Positions 22,991 to 37,130 of a DNA stretch of 64,000 nt are shown one piece after another. Each line of letters starts with the position of its first letter. Positions within the stretch are counted from its first letter, which is position 1. The notes beneath the pieces were generated by a model that worked only from the letters and a program-made list of their open reading frames with translations, was not told where the DNA came from and searched no databases. The DNA comes from Leguminivora glycinivorella (taxonomy: Eukaryota > Arthropoda > Insecta > Lepidoptera > Tortricidae), in contig NC_062971.1 in the NCBI RefSeq assembly GCF_023078275.1, forward strand, positions 16,368,001 through 16,432,000, in the 5' to 3' direction. Position numbers and translations under genes: made by a program.

Positions 22991-23145
22991 GTGTGTGTCT
23001 GTCTGTGGCATCGTAGCTCCCGAACGGATGAACCGATTTAGATTTTGTTTTTTTTTTTGTCTGAAAGCTGAGTTAGTCGGGAGTGTTCTTAGCCATGTTT
23101 CATGAAAATCGGTCTACTATGTCGCAGTCGGGGTTTTTTTTTTAA
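22879..23145 (-). mobile_element. Microsatellite-bearing element, family C copy 3
   Basis: This is the reverse complement of the copy at 3901. It has the hairpin CCCCCGACGCAAAAACGAAG at its left, (GTCT)n at 22919-23005, then CGTAGCTCCCGAACGGATGA and GTCGGGAGTGTTCTTAGCCA. It lies about 500 bp from copy 2 in opposite orientation. Confidence 0.75.
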
Positions 23146-26100
23146 TTTTAATTGGCAGAGAAAACTCATGACACCGGAGGCTCCAGTTTCGGTTTGGTAA
23201 CATGGGCATTGAGAATGTCATTTCGGTTTATCAGATAGTTCATGTCAATAGATAAAGTGCATGTCATTCTAGATTGTGAGCAGAGTATAAAAAACACTAG
23301 ATCCTGCGCGTGACCTTCGTTTATAAATTTTACCAATTAATATTTGGGTACGAGTTGCACGTGCGTACTGCGTGAGAGTTTATGCACTCACATGAAATTA
23401 TAAATTATTTGCAGATTTTCGTTTTTAAACCATTAACGTTATTGTCGTTAAACTTTCTGCACCTTTAGAATAGGCTGCGTTTTTGAATCCATCGATTAAA
23501 CCAGCGGCTGGCATTCCTAATCAAACATTCGGCGGCGGAATGCGCGGCCAGGTGCAAAAACTACGAGCAAGGTTAACTCACTTTGTTTACCAACGCAGTG
23601 TGGCTCTGGATCAAACACATGCCGGCTGGACAGGTCCAGACTCATTATAATATGCGTCTCTTTACAAAACCACATTATTTTTATTTACGATTGTTCAAAA
23701 TTGTATCGAACGATAATTTGAATTCAGTAAATCGGTACACGTTAAACTGACCATCTCAAACAGGGGTTTAAACTTATTTCTAACGTATTTTTTTTAACTA
23801 ACCTACTATAAATTTAATGGTTTAGCTCGATGATTGAAACTACTTATCTTTAGCCTGGCTACTAAGGTAAGTACTAAGTACTTGCGCCTGCGGCACTAGG
23901 TTGGCCGACCAGCGCTCCACCTGGGAAACTGATACGTATCTCGTAGCAGTGTAAGTCTTATGCAAATGAAATGATTTTAGATTTATTTTATTGAAAAGTG
24001 ATAGGCATTTTTATTAAATCATAGATGTGTAATTGTGTAATGCGTATTGTTGAGTTCATGCTATAATGTTTTGAGTGTCAGTCATGTGATACTGATACTG
24101 TATTAAAAGTCGGATGTCAAAAGAGTAGGTAAGGTCAAAAGGTCAAAAGAGTAGTAGGTACTTACGTACCGAAAAAAATCTATCATACTGGCTAAAAACA
24201 ATATCGAAAATAATAAGTCGAAAATTCTTAAAATTAGACTTTTATATCAAGTAAACAACTATTGCATCATCATTACAAATATGTATTTGTATACTTACGA
24301 GTCTTAATTAGGACGTGCTTAGGACCCACTGCACGTGGCCCGTGGGCAGCCACGAGAGCCTTATGCGGATTAGAGACTTTACACACATCAATCGTGTATG
24401 TTAATATTGAACTTCTTATTATAAAACACAAAATAGCGAATCCTACTAACAATATAATATAGATGGATTGATTTTTCATCTCGGAAGTCGTTGGTATGAA
24501 AATTACACCACATCATTATTTTACTATTTAAGGCCAACAGAGCTATTTTTCCTATTAATTCTACGAGCAGATTTAAGGGTTCAAGGACATAGGGAAGTAG
24601 TGGGATATAATGCTCCGCGTGCATGGGTAAACTTATAAGCATCGATTACTACGGGCACTGCCTGGGCAATTGTCGTTAATACGCGTTATGGTCGCCGAGT
24701 GAGTGCGAACTTGTTTCACGGTGCTTATGCCCCTTTAACTAGTTACTACTTGCATACAAGGGCCAATAGAGAATATTACGGCAATGTTTTGCCGCCAGAG
24801 TGCAGCACTATCGCACATACTAAACCACAGTATACATACATACTATACCTTAAAGCACTTTTTTGAAAAATGTTTACTATAAACAATAACATTGATGCAT
24901 CTAGCCGTTTTGTTTACAGATAGATAGCCTACCGCGAACCACGTTCGACGTGTTGCTTCCCTGTCACAACACTCACAACTACGTGTAACAAGTGCGACGA
25001 AGTGGCCGCAAATCGAACATTGTTCGATTAATGCTACTACTACTTGAGTTCGATTAATGCTACTAGTACTCCTTAATCCTTAATGTTACCCACTAGACGC
25101 GCCCTCTGACTTTTGCATTACCCGAAGTGGCAAACTCCCTTTTTGGTTTGTGCGTATCTCATCGATGATGATTACTTTACTTACCTACATTTCATAAAAG
25201 CAACACTTTCAGTCGGTGCTTTTATAAATTTGTTGTTAGCGTTAGTAGAAATACAATTTTTCATTTTAAATATGTATTGTGGTTACATGCAAATGGACAA
25301 AGTATATGATTTGTTAACCGACCGTTGTGGACCGACCACACAAGCATTAATATTTCAATTAAAACTTCTGTAGACTAATTAACAACAGCATTAATATACA
25401 TTTCAAGTATTTATCAATAAGCGGGTGATCGATGTTATTTCAATTATAAGTGCATGACAAACAGACCTGCATCGTAATTGCCATCAATACGAGCTCCTTA
25501 ATTGTAATTCTTGTCACAGAAAAATTTGCATCATCTTTCAAATATGAGCCATATTCAGTAGGTAGTACGGACGTGCGAATGAAATTATCTATCTTAAACA
25601 TTATCTTCAGCAAATAAGGCAAATTTTATTGAACATTCAGTAGCATTTTCCATCCTCTTTTTCCGCGTGTTTTGCTATGCATGGATTTCCATAGTACTGG
25701 AATAAATGTTGCTAATAGCATATCTGGAATATCTTGTATTAGATGTGAGTGTTGAGGAGAATATAATAAGAGTATTTATATGCGAAGCTAAGTGCAACTT
25801 ATGGCAGTGTAGGTTTTTCATTTACATCCAGTTAGTTTCAATAACCCATTACTATATATATGGCTACTTATCATTGCTTGCGTGTATGCATAAGGGATTA
25901 TTGGCCTCGATAATATCCAAATCACGACCTAGTTCGGTCTGCACGACAATTCACGTTTGAATCATGTAATCATCTGTAGGTTTAAAACTGATCAAGTGCC
26001 CAGCAATCTGTTTTACTGGCGTATTGTCTCCACTCTATCATTTGCCGCAGAACCCTCACATTAGTATTGCGCAACTAACATTATGACTGCATTTATTTAT

Positions 26101-27944
26101 TATTTCATCCCGGCCGATGTGAAAGCATTGATTAATATTATAATGAGCTCAGTGTATCGTCCTGGCATACCAGAATTTGTCGATAACCATTACTTTTATG
26201 TCCATTACCAACTTTCTATAAATCAATTTATCTGATCAAGGAACACGACAAGCAATGGATGGTAGGTTCGGGTATAAGTTAGTGAAATATTGAATTTTTA
26301 TTGGTGCCGAGATGCGGGGCACAGCCGGTGATTGTGTATAGTTTGAGGTAATGGCGCGGTCGCAGGGGCAATTATTTTTATCCGCGGGGCGGCGCCGGCG
26401 CATGATTTGCGTACCACTACGAGAATAAACATCCATAGAAGCTAACGCTTTACACTTATGTTACAAGATAAAGAAACCTAAATTTATCTAATCTTAATAA
26501 TCAAGGAGCAATACGAGCGAGAATACTTATAATTCACCCGATGATATGATAAGTAATCTTCTATTGACGTTGTCGACCCTTAGCTCAGCACCCTCGTTGA
26601 ACTCTGGCAGCTTTACTCACCAACAGGAACACAACACGGTCTAGGTTTATTTGGTTAAGGTTTTCTGCAAGGAAAAGGTACTACTTCCCCAGTTGTACAA
26701 ATCAGCTATAAATTTTGACTGATACCCGCTACACTTTTGCCTACCATACACAAAGCAAGATGACATTTACAATTCCCACACCTAACTCTATTTTGGTCGT
26801 AATTCAAAGACATACTCACTTCCTGACGTAGTTTCAGGACTTCCAAGTCCACTGTTGTATTAGTGACTTCTATATGTACAAATAAGTGACGTTGTCAGTA
26901 AGACAGGCCGTTCCAGTGTGACTTGAGATTTAAATTGGTTGATGTATGAGCAAAATAGTTCCACTCGAATTACGCTGACTGTCGCTTCTACGCATGTGCA
27001 CTCGCAGGCGTGTAGGCCGCGCGCATTATGGCTCTAATAACACGGTGTCCTCCGAAATAATTTAAATCCAGACGAGTTATTATGCAGATGACGCCGGATC
27101 AGCGCAGCGCGCCGCCAAATTGAATCTGGCTGTAATTACCACGAAGGCTTCTCGGCGGGTTTAACTTTGCGGCTGAGAATGTATTTGACTAAATTATATT
27201 GAAGAAACCTAACTTAAAATTCATTAGGTACTTTACTAGTAAGTAATCAGTTTGAGGCAAGCCGGTGGGAATCGGCTTGTATGGACCAGCCGCTGCTGGT
27301 AGGTACCTTCTGTAGTCAGCTCAAAAAATAGTATTTTTTTAATTAAAGAGGGTTATTGCACATTTACATTTTCCGAAGTAAATTTTGCCGTCAATATACT
27401 TTACCTATTGATGGTAGGAATTTATTTAATTTTAATTCAGGAATAAAAGATACTTGAACAGTAGTTGTGCCCCGAGATGTTTTACGAAAATTTTGTGATT
27501 GTAATAACGTATATGTAGAAAGATACGTCTTGTCTTTGTGATTTTTAAATTTAAACTATATTTTTAACATTGTTGTTTGTTTTGTTTAAAAGTTCTTTGT
27601 TTCAAAATAAATAAAGAATATATAAAAGGTAAGATTCCGTACAACAGAACCAGACACTTACTTAAAAATAATTATTGAATTTTACTTTCTCAGGCTAGTC
27701 GCCTATAAAATTGTATGGCATATATATTTTAATATACTAGTATAACATAGAATATTGACACAAAATAACTATCTTTAACATAAACGGTTATACATTGAGT
27801 ACCTTCTCAAGGAAACTGGTGTTCTTATTCAATTTATTTGGAGTTTATCGATCATTTATTTTTATGTGGGCATTAAGTTTGTGTAATAACAGTTTTGATT
27901 AATTTTAATGAAAAGTACTAAATATAAGATTTTTTGTAATTAAC
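23146..27944. other. TE-poor unique DNA with GC-rich islands
   Basis: No transposon, SINE or coding exon was recognised in 4.8 kb. GC-rich islands lie at 26325-26410 (with GCGCCGGCGC at 26392-26401) and 26995-27175. Motifs resembling homeodomain sites (TAATTA, TAATTACC) are scattered through. The character suits intergenic or intronic regulatory DNA, but nothing proves function. Confidence 0.4.
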
Positions 27945-28680
27945 TATTCAATTTAGTTTTCTTAAAGGTACTCAAATATACCCCTTAAGTTAACGAGGTT
28001 TAAAAACAACGTGTATAATCTTCATGATCACAAAAATAATATATGGTGATACGTACCTATACGTCTCATCATTATGCATAATGATAATGAGAAAGACGTA
28101 CACTCAATCTACAGCACATCTCTCCCATTATTTTCGTCTCGAGAGTCTCGAGACAATATCCATAATCGCCACACGACCCATCTTTAGGAAGTGAAAGTAC
28201 TCCACAATAACATAAAACGACTTCCTCTAAAATCACAAATGGACCAGATATATGATAGATATTACACATGGTCTAAGACAGTCGATATTCGAAATGCTAT
28301 TGATTTGTCAAATCATTTAATTTTTTGGTGGATTCAAATGTTGTGTTTCGTTTTTTAATATAAGGTACCCTTACTACATATTTTTTTCACCACTATGCCA
28401 TTCAGTTTCCTTAAAAGTACTTAACCATTTTTCAATGTTGACGGTATTTTATGATTATTTAAAACTATTCACCATCATATATGAAACAAAAATAATATGG
28501 TGATATTAAAGTACCTACGCATAATTATACGACAGTTATCTACTACTCATCCCTCCCATCATTCTCGAGACAATATCCATAATCGCAATACGACCAATCT
28601 TTAGGAAGTAAAAGTACTCCACAATATCGTAACGACTTCCTCTAAAATCACAATCGGTCCAGATATTATTATAATGGCGG
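27945..28680. repeat. Diverged tandem duplication of non-coding DNA
   Basis: Three landmarks recur in the same order: AGTTTTCTTAAAGGTACT and its variant (about 27955 and 28404), ACAAAAATAATATATGG and variant (28030 and 28486), and TCTCGAGACAATATCCATAA (28146 and 28563), which continues to GACTTCCTCTAAAATCACAA. The offset varies from 417 to 456 bp, so indels have accumulated. No frame is conserved between copies. Confidence 0.75.
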
Positions 28681-28869
28681 TGTGCGGTGGTTAGTGGCGT
28701 GCTTAGGATGCGCGCGCGTCATTACGCAATCATGCTGCGACGCGAGCCACAGGGGTGTTGCTTCACTTACAAGCATATTCTTCTAAAAGTATCTAACTAT
28801 ACAATTTAATGTCAGAAAATTAGCTAACTTTACTAAAACATAAAACTAACTTATTTATAAAATAATAGT

Positions 28870-28995
28870 ATATTGTGCAACAAGGGAGGTAAGAGGGATT
28901 TTGTCGACGAGAGTTAAAACTCGCGACAGCCGCAGGCTGGAGAGAGTTATAGACACGAGTTTACAAAATCCTTACCTCCTGAGTTACACACAATA
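28870..28995. mobile_element. Fold-back MITE
   Basis: TATTGTGCAACAAGGGAGGTAAG is mirrored imperfectly by CTTACCTCCTGAGTTACACA. Inner arms GGATTTTGT/ACAAAATCC pair, and a GC-rich centre carries AAACTCGCGACAGCCGCAGG. Confidence 0.7.
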
Positions 28996-29932
28996 TCTTT
29001 CATCACATTTGAGAGGAAAACGCAGAGAAAAAAAATCATAAGGCAAAACCTTCAATGAATGGCGGTGTTGTACTGCCCGTTGCTATGGCAACGCGATCAA
29101 ACGCAAATCGAGATGGTCGTCACAATTTCCTGCCAGATTGCAAATTATAACGATTTATCTACGTGAAATTTACAAAATAAATGTAAAATTCACTGAAATA
29201 ATTGTAAAACATAAATAAAATGCATTTTTAATACAGTTGCTCAAAAAGTGCCCGTTTTTTGGCTGTTTAGCGTGCGAGAAGTTGTATTTTACGAACTAGT
29301 GCGTAAAAAGAAGTATACGTTCCATTTTACGACTACTTACCGAGCTGTTTTCATATTAGTCTAGTCTACTAAGACAGAATAAAACTATAAACATACTATT
29401 AAGTTCCTAATATTTAAAACGTTAATTTTCATATGTAACTGTTTACTTTTAGTCATGCTAAACATAATTTATAAAATGGTTTATACTTTGAAAAATCGGT
29501 TATAATGAGTCGTGTAAACAGAACATGATTGGAATGAAACGCGTCTTCTACTGTCAGAGTAGAGGCGTCTACCATGTTTTAACTTAATGCACGTTCAAAA
29601 ACCTCAATATGTTACGCGATTTGTCATAATTATTTTACGTTATTTGCAATACGTCGGGGCATAAATGGATCGATTAAATTAAAATGTAGTTGTACATTAA
29701 AGAATCGTCCCAAATCGCAAATGTTTATGTTTTTATGGCACCCAATGAAATAAATTATGTTAGATGAATAGCAAACTCGAAAATATGCACGCAAGTTTAA
29801 AAACTTCAAAAATACGCCTTTGAATTGTCAAATAATCCGTCAATGTCCATGGGAAAATTGATAGTTCGGATTGTTTTATTTCGTTGTAGTAGTGTTTTTT
29901 CGCAACTGTATTAAAAAACGTCGTTCGTCACA
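28996..29932. other. Unassigned DNA
   Basis: 29270-29340 resembles an eroded half of a fold-back MITE (ACTAGTGCGTAAAAAGAAGT). Otherwise nothing supported. Confidence 0.4.
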
Positions 29933-30035
29933 CGTGCGAGAATGTCATTCTTCACTCGTCCCGAGATTTGCCACTCGCGTGCCGCTCGTGGCAAAATGTC
30001 TCGGGACTCGTGAAGTAATGACATACTTCTCGCAC
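29933..30035. mobile_element. Fold-back MITE
   Basis: CGTGCGAGAATGTCATTCTT...CCCGAGA is mirrored by TCTCGGGACTCGTGAAG...CTTCTCGCAC around the centre TGCCACTCGCGTGCCGCTCG. It is about 100 bp and non-coding. Confidence 0.7.
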
Positions 30036-31979
30036 TTATAACGAAATGTACTATTTTCATACCGTATAATATTTTTTTATTGCTTAATAGTAAAATTTTA
30101 GTTGTGAAAAAAAAATCCTTAGCTGATTGAAACATCCTTTGTCTGAGGTATTGTACGGATAGTATTCATTTTTAAAACTAAATCCATTATTCCCTTGGGA
30201 ATAAAATGGTACATTATATTTCAGTACACGTATATGCAATGAGACCTTTAAACAGCAAATGTGATGAAAATAATATTACTAATTACATAAACTAAAAACC
30301 AGAACCTATAGCATAGGCTGATGTTTTATCGTTAATCACGCGACCATGCTTGCCTGCCTGGTATCTAAAAACATTGGGCTCTTTTAGCATGGTGCCGAAG
30401 ACGCTGCCAGTATTTCGTCGCTTTATTGCGTATACTATAGCATATAACTACTATATATAGTGTAAGGTAACGTAAAATATAGTGTGCAATGAATTCTTAT
30501 TCTAAGATTAGGCATTTTATATCAAACTTTACCTAAACTATGACCTTCCAAAGACATTTAAACCTCGCGAGATTGTGTTAGCACTTAGTAAACTACTTAT
30601 ATTTTAAGTATTCTTTTAATGCCCTGGAAATTATAGGTACCTTTGTACCAGTGTTTGTTGTGCAACAGTTCAGTTTTATTTTATTGTAACAGGGAACCTT
30701 ACTAACCAGTCACAGAAAAAGACAGTTGAGCGACTTGTCTTCAAAATTCTTTGTCTTGACTTCAAAATTCGCCCAACTTAGTCATGCATCAAGATTCTTA
30801 AAAGAGAACACTCGCGTGGCGACAGCCCTAATATCGGCGCGGGCGGCGCGGCTGATTGGATTTGGTTTAATAACCATAAAGCACCTGCGCCCGCGCCGGT
30901 GCGCCCGCGCCGCTCGGGGTCAACCGATCGACCGCCATTACCGCTGCGCTGTAATCATGCGCAAGACCTATTATGTCAACCATTGAGTCCAGCTATATTC
31001 TTATTATAAGTTTGTAGATTGTACATTAAATGTGGTCTTACCAAGCCAACATTTATTAGTTTTAACTGATTTCATTTGTCAACTAAGTAAAAAAGTTTTT
31101 ATTTTTAACATATTTCATATGTTATTATGATTTCGTCTTATATGTATCTCTAGCAATCGGTAAATCCCTTGCCTTATAACCTATCGAATTACCTTTTTTA
31201 TTCCGAATGTACGAGTAGCATAATACTATGTCATATAATTCAAATAATTTTGACTAATATTTTAATTTCAATTTCACCAGACTTTTTTTTTCTTTAGATA
31301 TAGTAGTATGGTGAAGTTAGTCAGCTTACAAAGTTGTGTGTACACGAGTAACAGCACAACCACCCCGGGTGGCCTGGAGCCACCGAGAATGCGTGCGATT
31401 CCGCCGTTTCCCGGGATTTTGGCAAAATGCGGGAATGTTGCCCTTACCTAAATATATGGGTGAAACGACTCTGTCGATCAAATGATTACATTAGTCTGTT
31501 AATTGCCAATTGTCTACGACTCCTAATGTCCTAAAATTACTTTCTTTTTGCTATACAGGCAGCATCAAAAGAAGCGACCAGACTTCGCGACAGTATATTT
31601 CTCCTTCAATAACTTGACAAAAGATAGAGATCATTATCTACGCGATTAATAGTTTCAAAAATATTTTTTGGAAATCGTGTTACTTTAAATCGACATAAAA
31701 AAAAATAAAGATCTTTAGATGTTACAATTACTGCAGTGTAGTAGATAAGTGTAAAAAGATATAAATATACTATAGTAAAGATATAAATATACTATCTTTC
31801 CCTTCCTTAGATTTTATGAATGACACTGTTGTTTGTTTCTCTATGAATATAAACCTTTTTATATATATATTTATGTGTGTATGTTTATGTATGTTTATGG
31901 TTATACTTATTTATGTATGTCTATTTGAATGAGTGTTTTGTGTTGTTTGGTTGTATTTAAATTCTACTTCTCATATTTT
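30036..31979. other. Unassigned DNA with a GC-rich island
   Basis: A half copy of palindrome family D lies near 30320-30360. 30825-30965 is GC-rich (TGCGCCCGCGCCGGTGCGCC). 31860-31925 is a degenerate (TATGTT)n stretch. No exon supported. Confidence 0.4.
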
Positions 31980-32163
31980 TAGAGCCACCTACCATATATT
32001 CTGATTATATTAACTCCAGTACCCAAAGGTTGTCTGGAAGAGATCGCTCTTCAGCGATAAGACCGCCTGTTGTTACCTCTGTTTAATTTGTTTTGTTTCT
32101 TGTGTATTACTTGTAAACTATGTGAGGTGTGCAATAAAGAGTATTGTATTGTATTGTATTGTA
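31980..32163 (+). mobile_element. 3' end of a non-LTR retrotransposon or SINE
   Basis: AGAGCCACCTACC, TTGTCTGGAAGAGATCGCTC and GATAAGACCGCCTGTTGTTA run into GTGCAATAAAGAGTATTGTA and a (TTGTA)n tail. The poly(A) signal and pentamer tail mark a LINE-type 3' end. From memory this ending is widespread in Lepidoptera. Confidence 0.65.
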
Positions 32164-35100
32164 TAGTAAGTGTAATTTCTATTAGTCACTAAAATGATTA
32201 TCAGTTTGACAATATTTTAGTGCCGTATCGTAACTGCGCTTGCCAATGTATTAACATTAACCACGATAGGATATGGATCGAATATGTCACGTTTTTGCTC
32301 GATGAAACGACTTTTGAAGAAATGTCCGATCAATCTGTAGCAACGTAGCATATTTGTATTACCTATAGGTATCAAAGTTCGAATCTAGTCTTGTTTCGTT
32401 GTTGTTGTTACAAAATCAATAAATAACTATCAATTATGGGCTACTCGGTGGACAATTATGTGCAATTGAATGATCGCAACTCCAGGGGATCTAATTTCTT
32501 TCGAATTAACGCACTTTATTTCAATAAATTGTAGTGTTGCTACCATGAATTCAGAACACGTTACTCGTAAATGACAAACGGACACCTATTAGACTCCAAA
32601 ATTGACATACATTATTTCGTGAACTCCTGGTATCCGCGTTGGTGTACTTACTCGTGCATAATTAATACATTTTGGCCGGAAAAGTAATTACCTACTTTTT
32701 CCAGTTGACGGGAAACGGATTTATACGAAAATAACTAATCGAAACGAAACATTATACATCATAATCGTATTTGAATCATATTTTAGGTACCAAGTATTCA
32801 GGTACATACCTACCTACTTCTACTTAGGTGGGACTGTTCGCGACTAATATAGTACAATACCCAGAACTAGTAATGACGCTCAGTAACAGTAAGATAGAAC
32901 ACCAACATACTGGGTCTTAAATCGTTGAATAGGTACCAAAACAACTGACCGAATGCAACAGAAAACAGATACAGAATATCTCATTTAATAACCGGTATGC
33001 TGTATATGGAAAAGCAGTCAACTGCATGTCTCATGAAGTTCATTGTAAGTAAAATACCTTTAACAATATTCGAATGTAGCTCGTACTTATACAGATTTAG
33101 TCCTCAATTATTCTTACCGCCTCTTTAGACTAGTTGGATGACCTTAGAAATGTCTACGTGTTTGTGCGATCACTTTTACTAATCCACGTTTTATCTGTTG
33201 TACGTACGGCTCGATTCAAACTTTCGGATACATCCAATATTAACTATAGATAGGATATGGATCGGACGTAATATCACTGACACTGCAATATCCATATCGT
33301 ATCCAGAGCTAATATTTGACGTACCTAATTTAACTTCGATTACTTCGAATCAGGACGATTATATGCAAATTCGAATACAGCCCTGTCGAGCTACTGCCTC
33401 CGAAGCGGGCAATTTCGAGCTTTCAAAGCCTATTTATACGGAACATAACGACAATATTTGATTGCATGTTTGAGAAAGATATATTTATATTAAAGTGTAA
33501 TAATGTTTAACCAATAATGACCCTTTGATCACCCGCAGAGCGGCCGGGCTCTCTTTGTTTAGGTACCTGATCAGCCTAAATGGACAGTTATGGCTTTTTA
33601 ATGTGTAATTAATGAATGGATGACTGGATGTCCCATTCTAGTTAGCAAGTGGTATGCGGGACAATTTATTGGACATTGTAAAGGGACACAGACATAGAAA
33701 GCGTTTATTACACTGCTAATTTAAAAGCAAAGAATGTAATTATAGACATTATAATATAAACTTCCTAAGGGACACGCGTCAAGCTATACAACCCCTTTTC
33801 TGGCAAGCCGTAGTTGGGCAAATGGCATGTAAATGACCACATTATCGAGACGAAGAGGTAAGAAGGGAAAAACTTTGGTTCTTGGGCGGGCCTCAGTTGT
33901 TTCTAACTAAACGCTGATGTTGGTGCTTTTTCCGGTTCCTCGTATCGGACCACACGCTCATTCAAATCTGACGGGAATGCTGTTTTTGCGGAGTTCGATT
34001 TCTGGCCACCGTCTGCTGCCACCCATGTGACAAGGCTTTATTTCATTGATGTTACTCTGTTTCTATTCATATAGGTATATAGAAGAGTTTAGATCATTGC
34101 ATATTAGGACTTAGGACTATTGTGATAAAGATCACAAATATCACAATCACAACGATTTTCGAGTAAAGTCTAACATAGGTAGATAAATCTACCTAAATAT
34201 ACCTACGTTACCTGCTCTCGACTTAAAACTAGTTTATTGCGCCTAAGTGACAGTGATTACATAGGTGAGTAGGTATAGGTAGGTTTGTTGGAACATTTGA
34301 CTACCTACCTGTAGACTACCTGCCTAAAGAATAGTACCAAAGCCAATTTCTTTGAGAACATGACGTAGCGTAACCTTCTGGGTAAGTTCATTTTGTCTAC
34401 AATTTCTGTGTTCTCCGGCAGGAAAGAATTCAATTTCAGGTCGCTTCGCAAAACAAAGTCACCGCTTCCAGTCTCAATCGAACAGAAAAATAATATTCAC
34501 ACCTTGGCCATCAGTAAATAAGAAAGCCTCAGATTACATGTATATTGACCTTGACTCCGCCACAGTTACAGTTTAACAATTTTATATCGTAATAGGTACC
34601 GTGACTCCGCCTCGGCCGACAATTACATGTGAACTGAGACACAGTTTATGTTTAAATAAATTCATACTCTAAGAACATTATTTTCATAGACGGAGGACGC
34701 TAGTTCGATTCCAGCTCGGGACACTTGGAGGCCTTGGTGACCTTGGTCACTGTTCTTTGTACATAAGTATATGATTTTTATTTCATGTAAATAAATTAAA
34801 TCGAAAACAAAACGTTAAATTCGAACGTGAACGGAATTTGTTTATAACTAATCATGCAAAATATTAATTGGTTGCGCACAAATATCTGAATAAAAGCACG
34901 CATCGATAAAAATCGGCAGAACTGCGTAACGCCAGCTGCGACCACGCAGGCGCCGCACGCGCACGCCATCGGACCCGCAGCATCGACTCACTCGATTAAA
35001 CTTCAGTCATTGATAATATCAACATCGATTTATTCAATTAAATGTCCTTAAAGGTTACCCGGTGATCAGTATGTTAACAACAGTTTATTTATAGTCGGGT

Positions 35101-36085
35101 TTTTAAATTATACATAAAGACTAAGAGAAAACGTTCGTCGTGCATGATGTCGTTGGCACATCTTTTCAATTGATGTTTTGTTAAATAATTTGAGGTATGT
35201 TCTATTTTGATTACCTACCTTATAGTTTAGTTTCATGTACATAGTATAGTTTTTATATGAATACTCATTGCGCGATTGTCAGGATTTGCATAATTAGATT
35301 AATTAGTGTCTTGGCCGCTAGTTACTATCTAATTAATAATGTATGGGCAGATGATCCTTGATTAAGTAGTCTCGTCTGGTACGTTGCATTTTAACAGGGA
35401 TTTTTCTTGGTAATCGTTAAACGAAACGTTAAGGATATAAGAATCGATTACTAAGTAATAAGTATTGACAATCATGACCATCATTCCCATTGTCAACGAC
35501 ATCATTATCAACCGCGTCCATCAAGCAGCTTGCCTCAGCACAGATTGCCCAACCGATGGACAAATGCTTATAAATATTGATAAACTTTCATAGTAATTAT
35601 TTCAGGTGAACGTCTATTAACAAACCTTGGATTTACATCGGATAATTCGTAGAAGCCGGCTAGGCGCGCCGGCGCAGCCAATGGCGTTAGAAGCCGAGCG
35701 CGTGCGCCGCCTCCGACACGCCTCCCCTCCGCCCGGCGCGCTAGACGGTCTACGTGAGATAGGACACTTCTTGAGATCAATGATGCTGTAGGAATGGCCC
35801 TTGATTACCAAGTTAAACACGATACAACTTTATTATTTTTAATACCTAACTGAGGCCTGTGCCCATCTTGTCGCAAATAAGCAATCAATATTTTATTATA
35901 CATAAGTTACTGCAACATAATACCTTCAAGCAACATCAAATTGTACCTATTCATTCCTTTGAAGAGAAAAAACAATCTTCTGTGATAGTGGCAAGGGACT
36001 TGTATTTGGCCTTTTAAGACTAGACAGGTATACACGTAAATCAATAAGTAGATCCTTACAAACTTTCGTATACGTCGTAGTGTGA
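32164..36085. other. TE-poor unique DNA with GC-rich islands
   Basis: GC-rich islands at 34915-34985 and 35650-35760 (GCGCCGGCGC at 35666-35675). No transposon or exon supported. The 33198-33461 frame has no ATG-led domain evidence. Confidence 0.4.
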
Positions 36086-36240
36086 GCGTCAGAATGGCGG
36101 GTGTATATCAAGCAATCCTGGTGTGCTATACGTCAGGAGTTAGTGCTAGCAATGTGCCAAATGTGCGCCAAAATTCGAGCAATGTGCTCTTTGAACTCCA
36201 GAGATATTTAAGAAATTAATGACACCCGCCATTCTGACGT
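36086..36240. mobile_element. Short MITE
   Basis: GCGTCAGAATGGCGGGTGT (36086-36104) is mirrored by ACACCCGCCATTCTGACGT (36222-36240). Only one copy is present, so the family is undefined. Confidence 0.65.
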
Positions 36241-37130
36241 CCAGAGATCAACACGATCGATCGGACAGTTAGACGTCATTTGTTTAACATACTCTGAGTT
36301 TTGAAACGTATCTAAATTAAGTAGGTACATAAAAAAATGATGCCAATAGTCGGATCACTTCGTATCACACACGCGCAAAGTTGCTGATCACACAATATGT
36401 CAGACAAGCCTATGTCAAAAACGAACACACTTCAACAGTTATTTTTATGCATAAGTGGTTCTTTTATGCAAGTAGGTATGTTAAATACTCTAGATTCTAA
36501 TCAAAGAGTTTATGAAAAACCCAAAATATGCACCATGTTATTTGTTCTTTCAAACTAGGTAGGTATACAACATAATTTATCTACCTGCATTACTACTCAC
36601 AATCAGATAACGTCGAGAGGGCGAGCGTAATTGTTTAATCGATATTAAAATTAGTGAGCTGTAATCAACCCCACCAGCAGACCCCTTGTTAGTAATTTAG
36701 TGGGACTATCTAATGTGTCGAATCACTTTACTGAATTGTGACTAATTGCCGATGGACGATACGTGTCGCGTGCACGCAGCGCAGTCAATGTGAGTGGCTA
36801 TTTACGGCCCGATTCGGACATTAAGATATGCCTAATATTAGAACTAAATACGATATTATTCGGATAGGTTTGTGTCGAAAATATATAGGTCTCAGTGTCT
36901 ACGGTCACTGTTGACGTGGTCATCCACGTGGTATTTCGAGCTAATAGATTTAGAGCAGACTTCTAAGATGTGTGACCTACGTCGATGAAAAATTTCTTAC
37001 AAAATGTTACCTACCAGTTTTTACATCTTACATAGGTTGTTTCACAAATAAATAAGTTAGGTATAACACGTGACCCACGGTTTTTCAAATTGGCTAAAAA
37101 TACTACCTCGCCATAATACTAACTTGAATT
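36241..37130. other. Unassigned DNA
   Basis: No supported gene or repeat. Confidence 0.4.
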
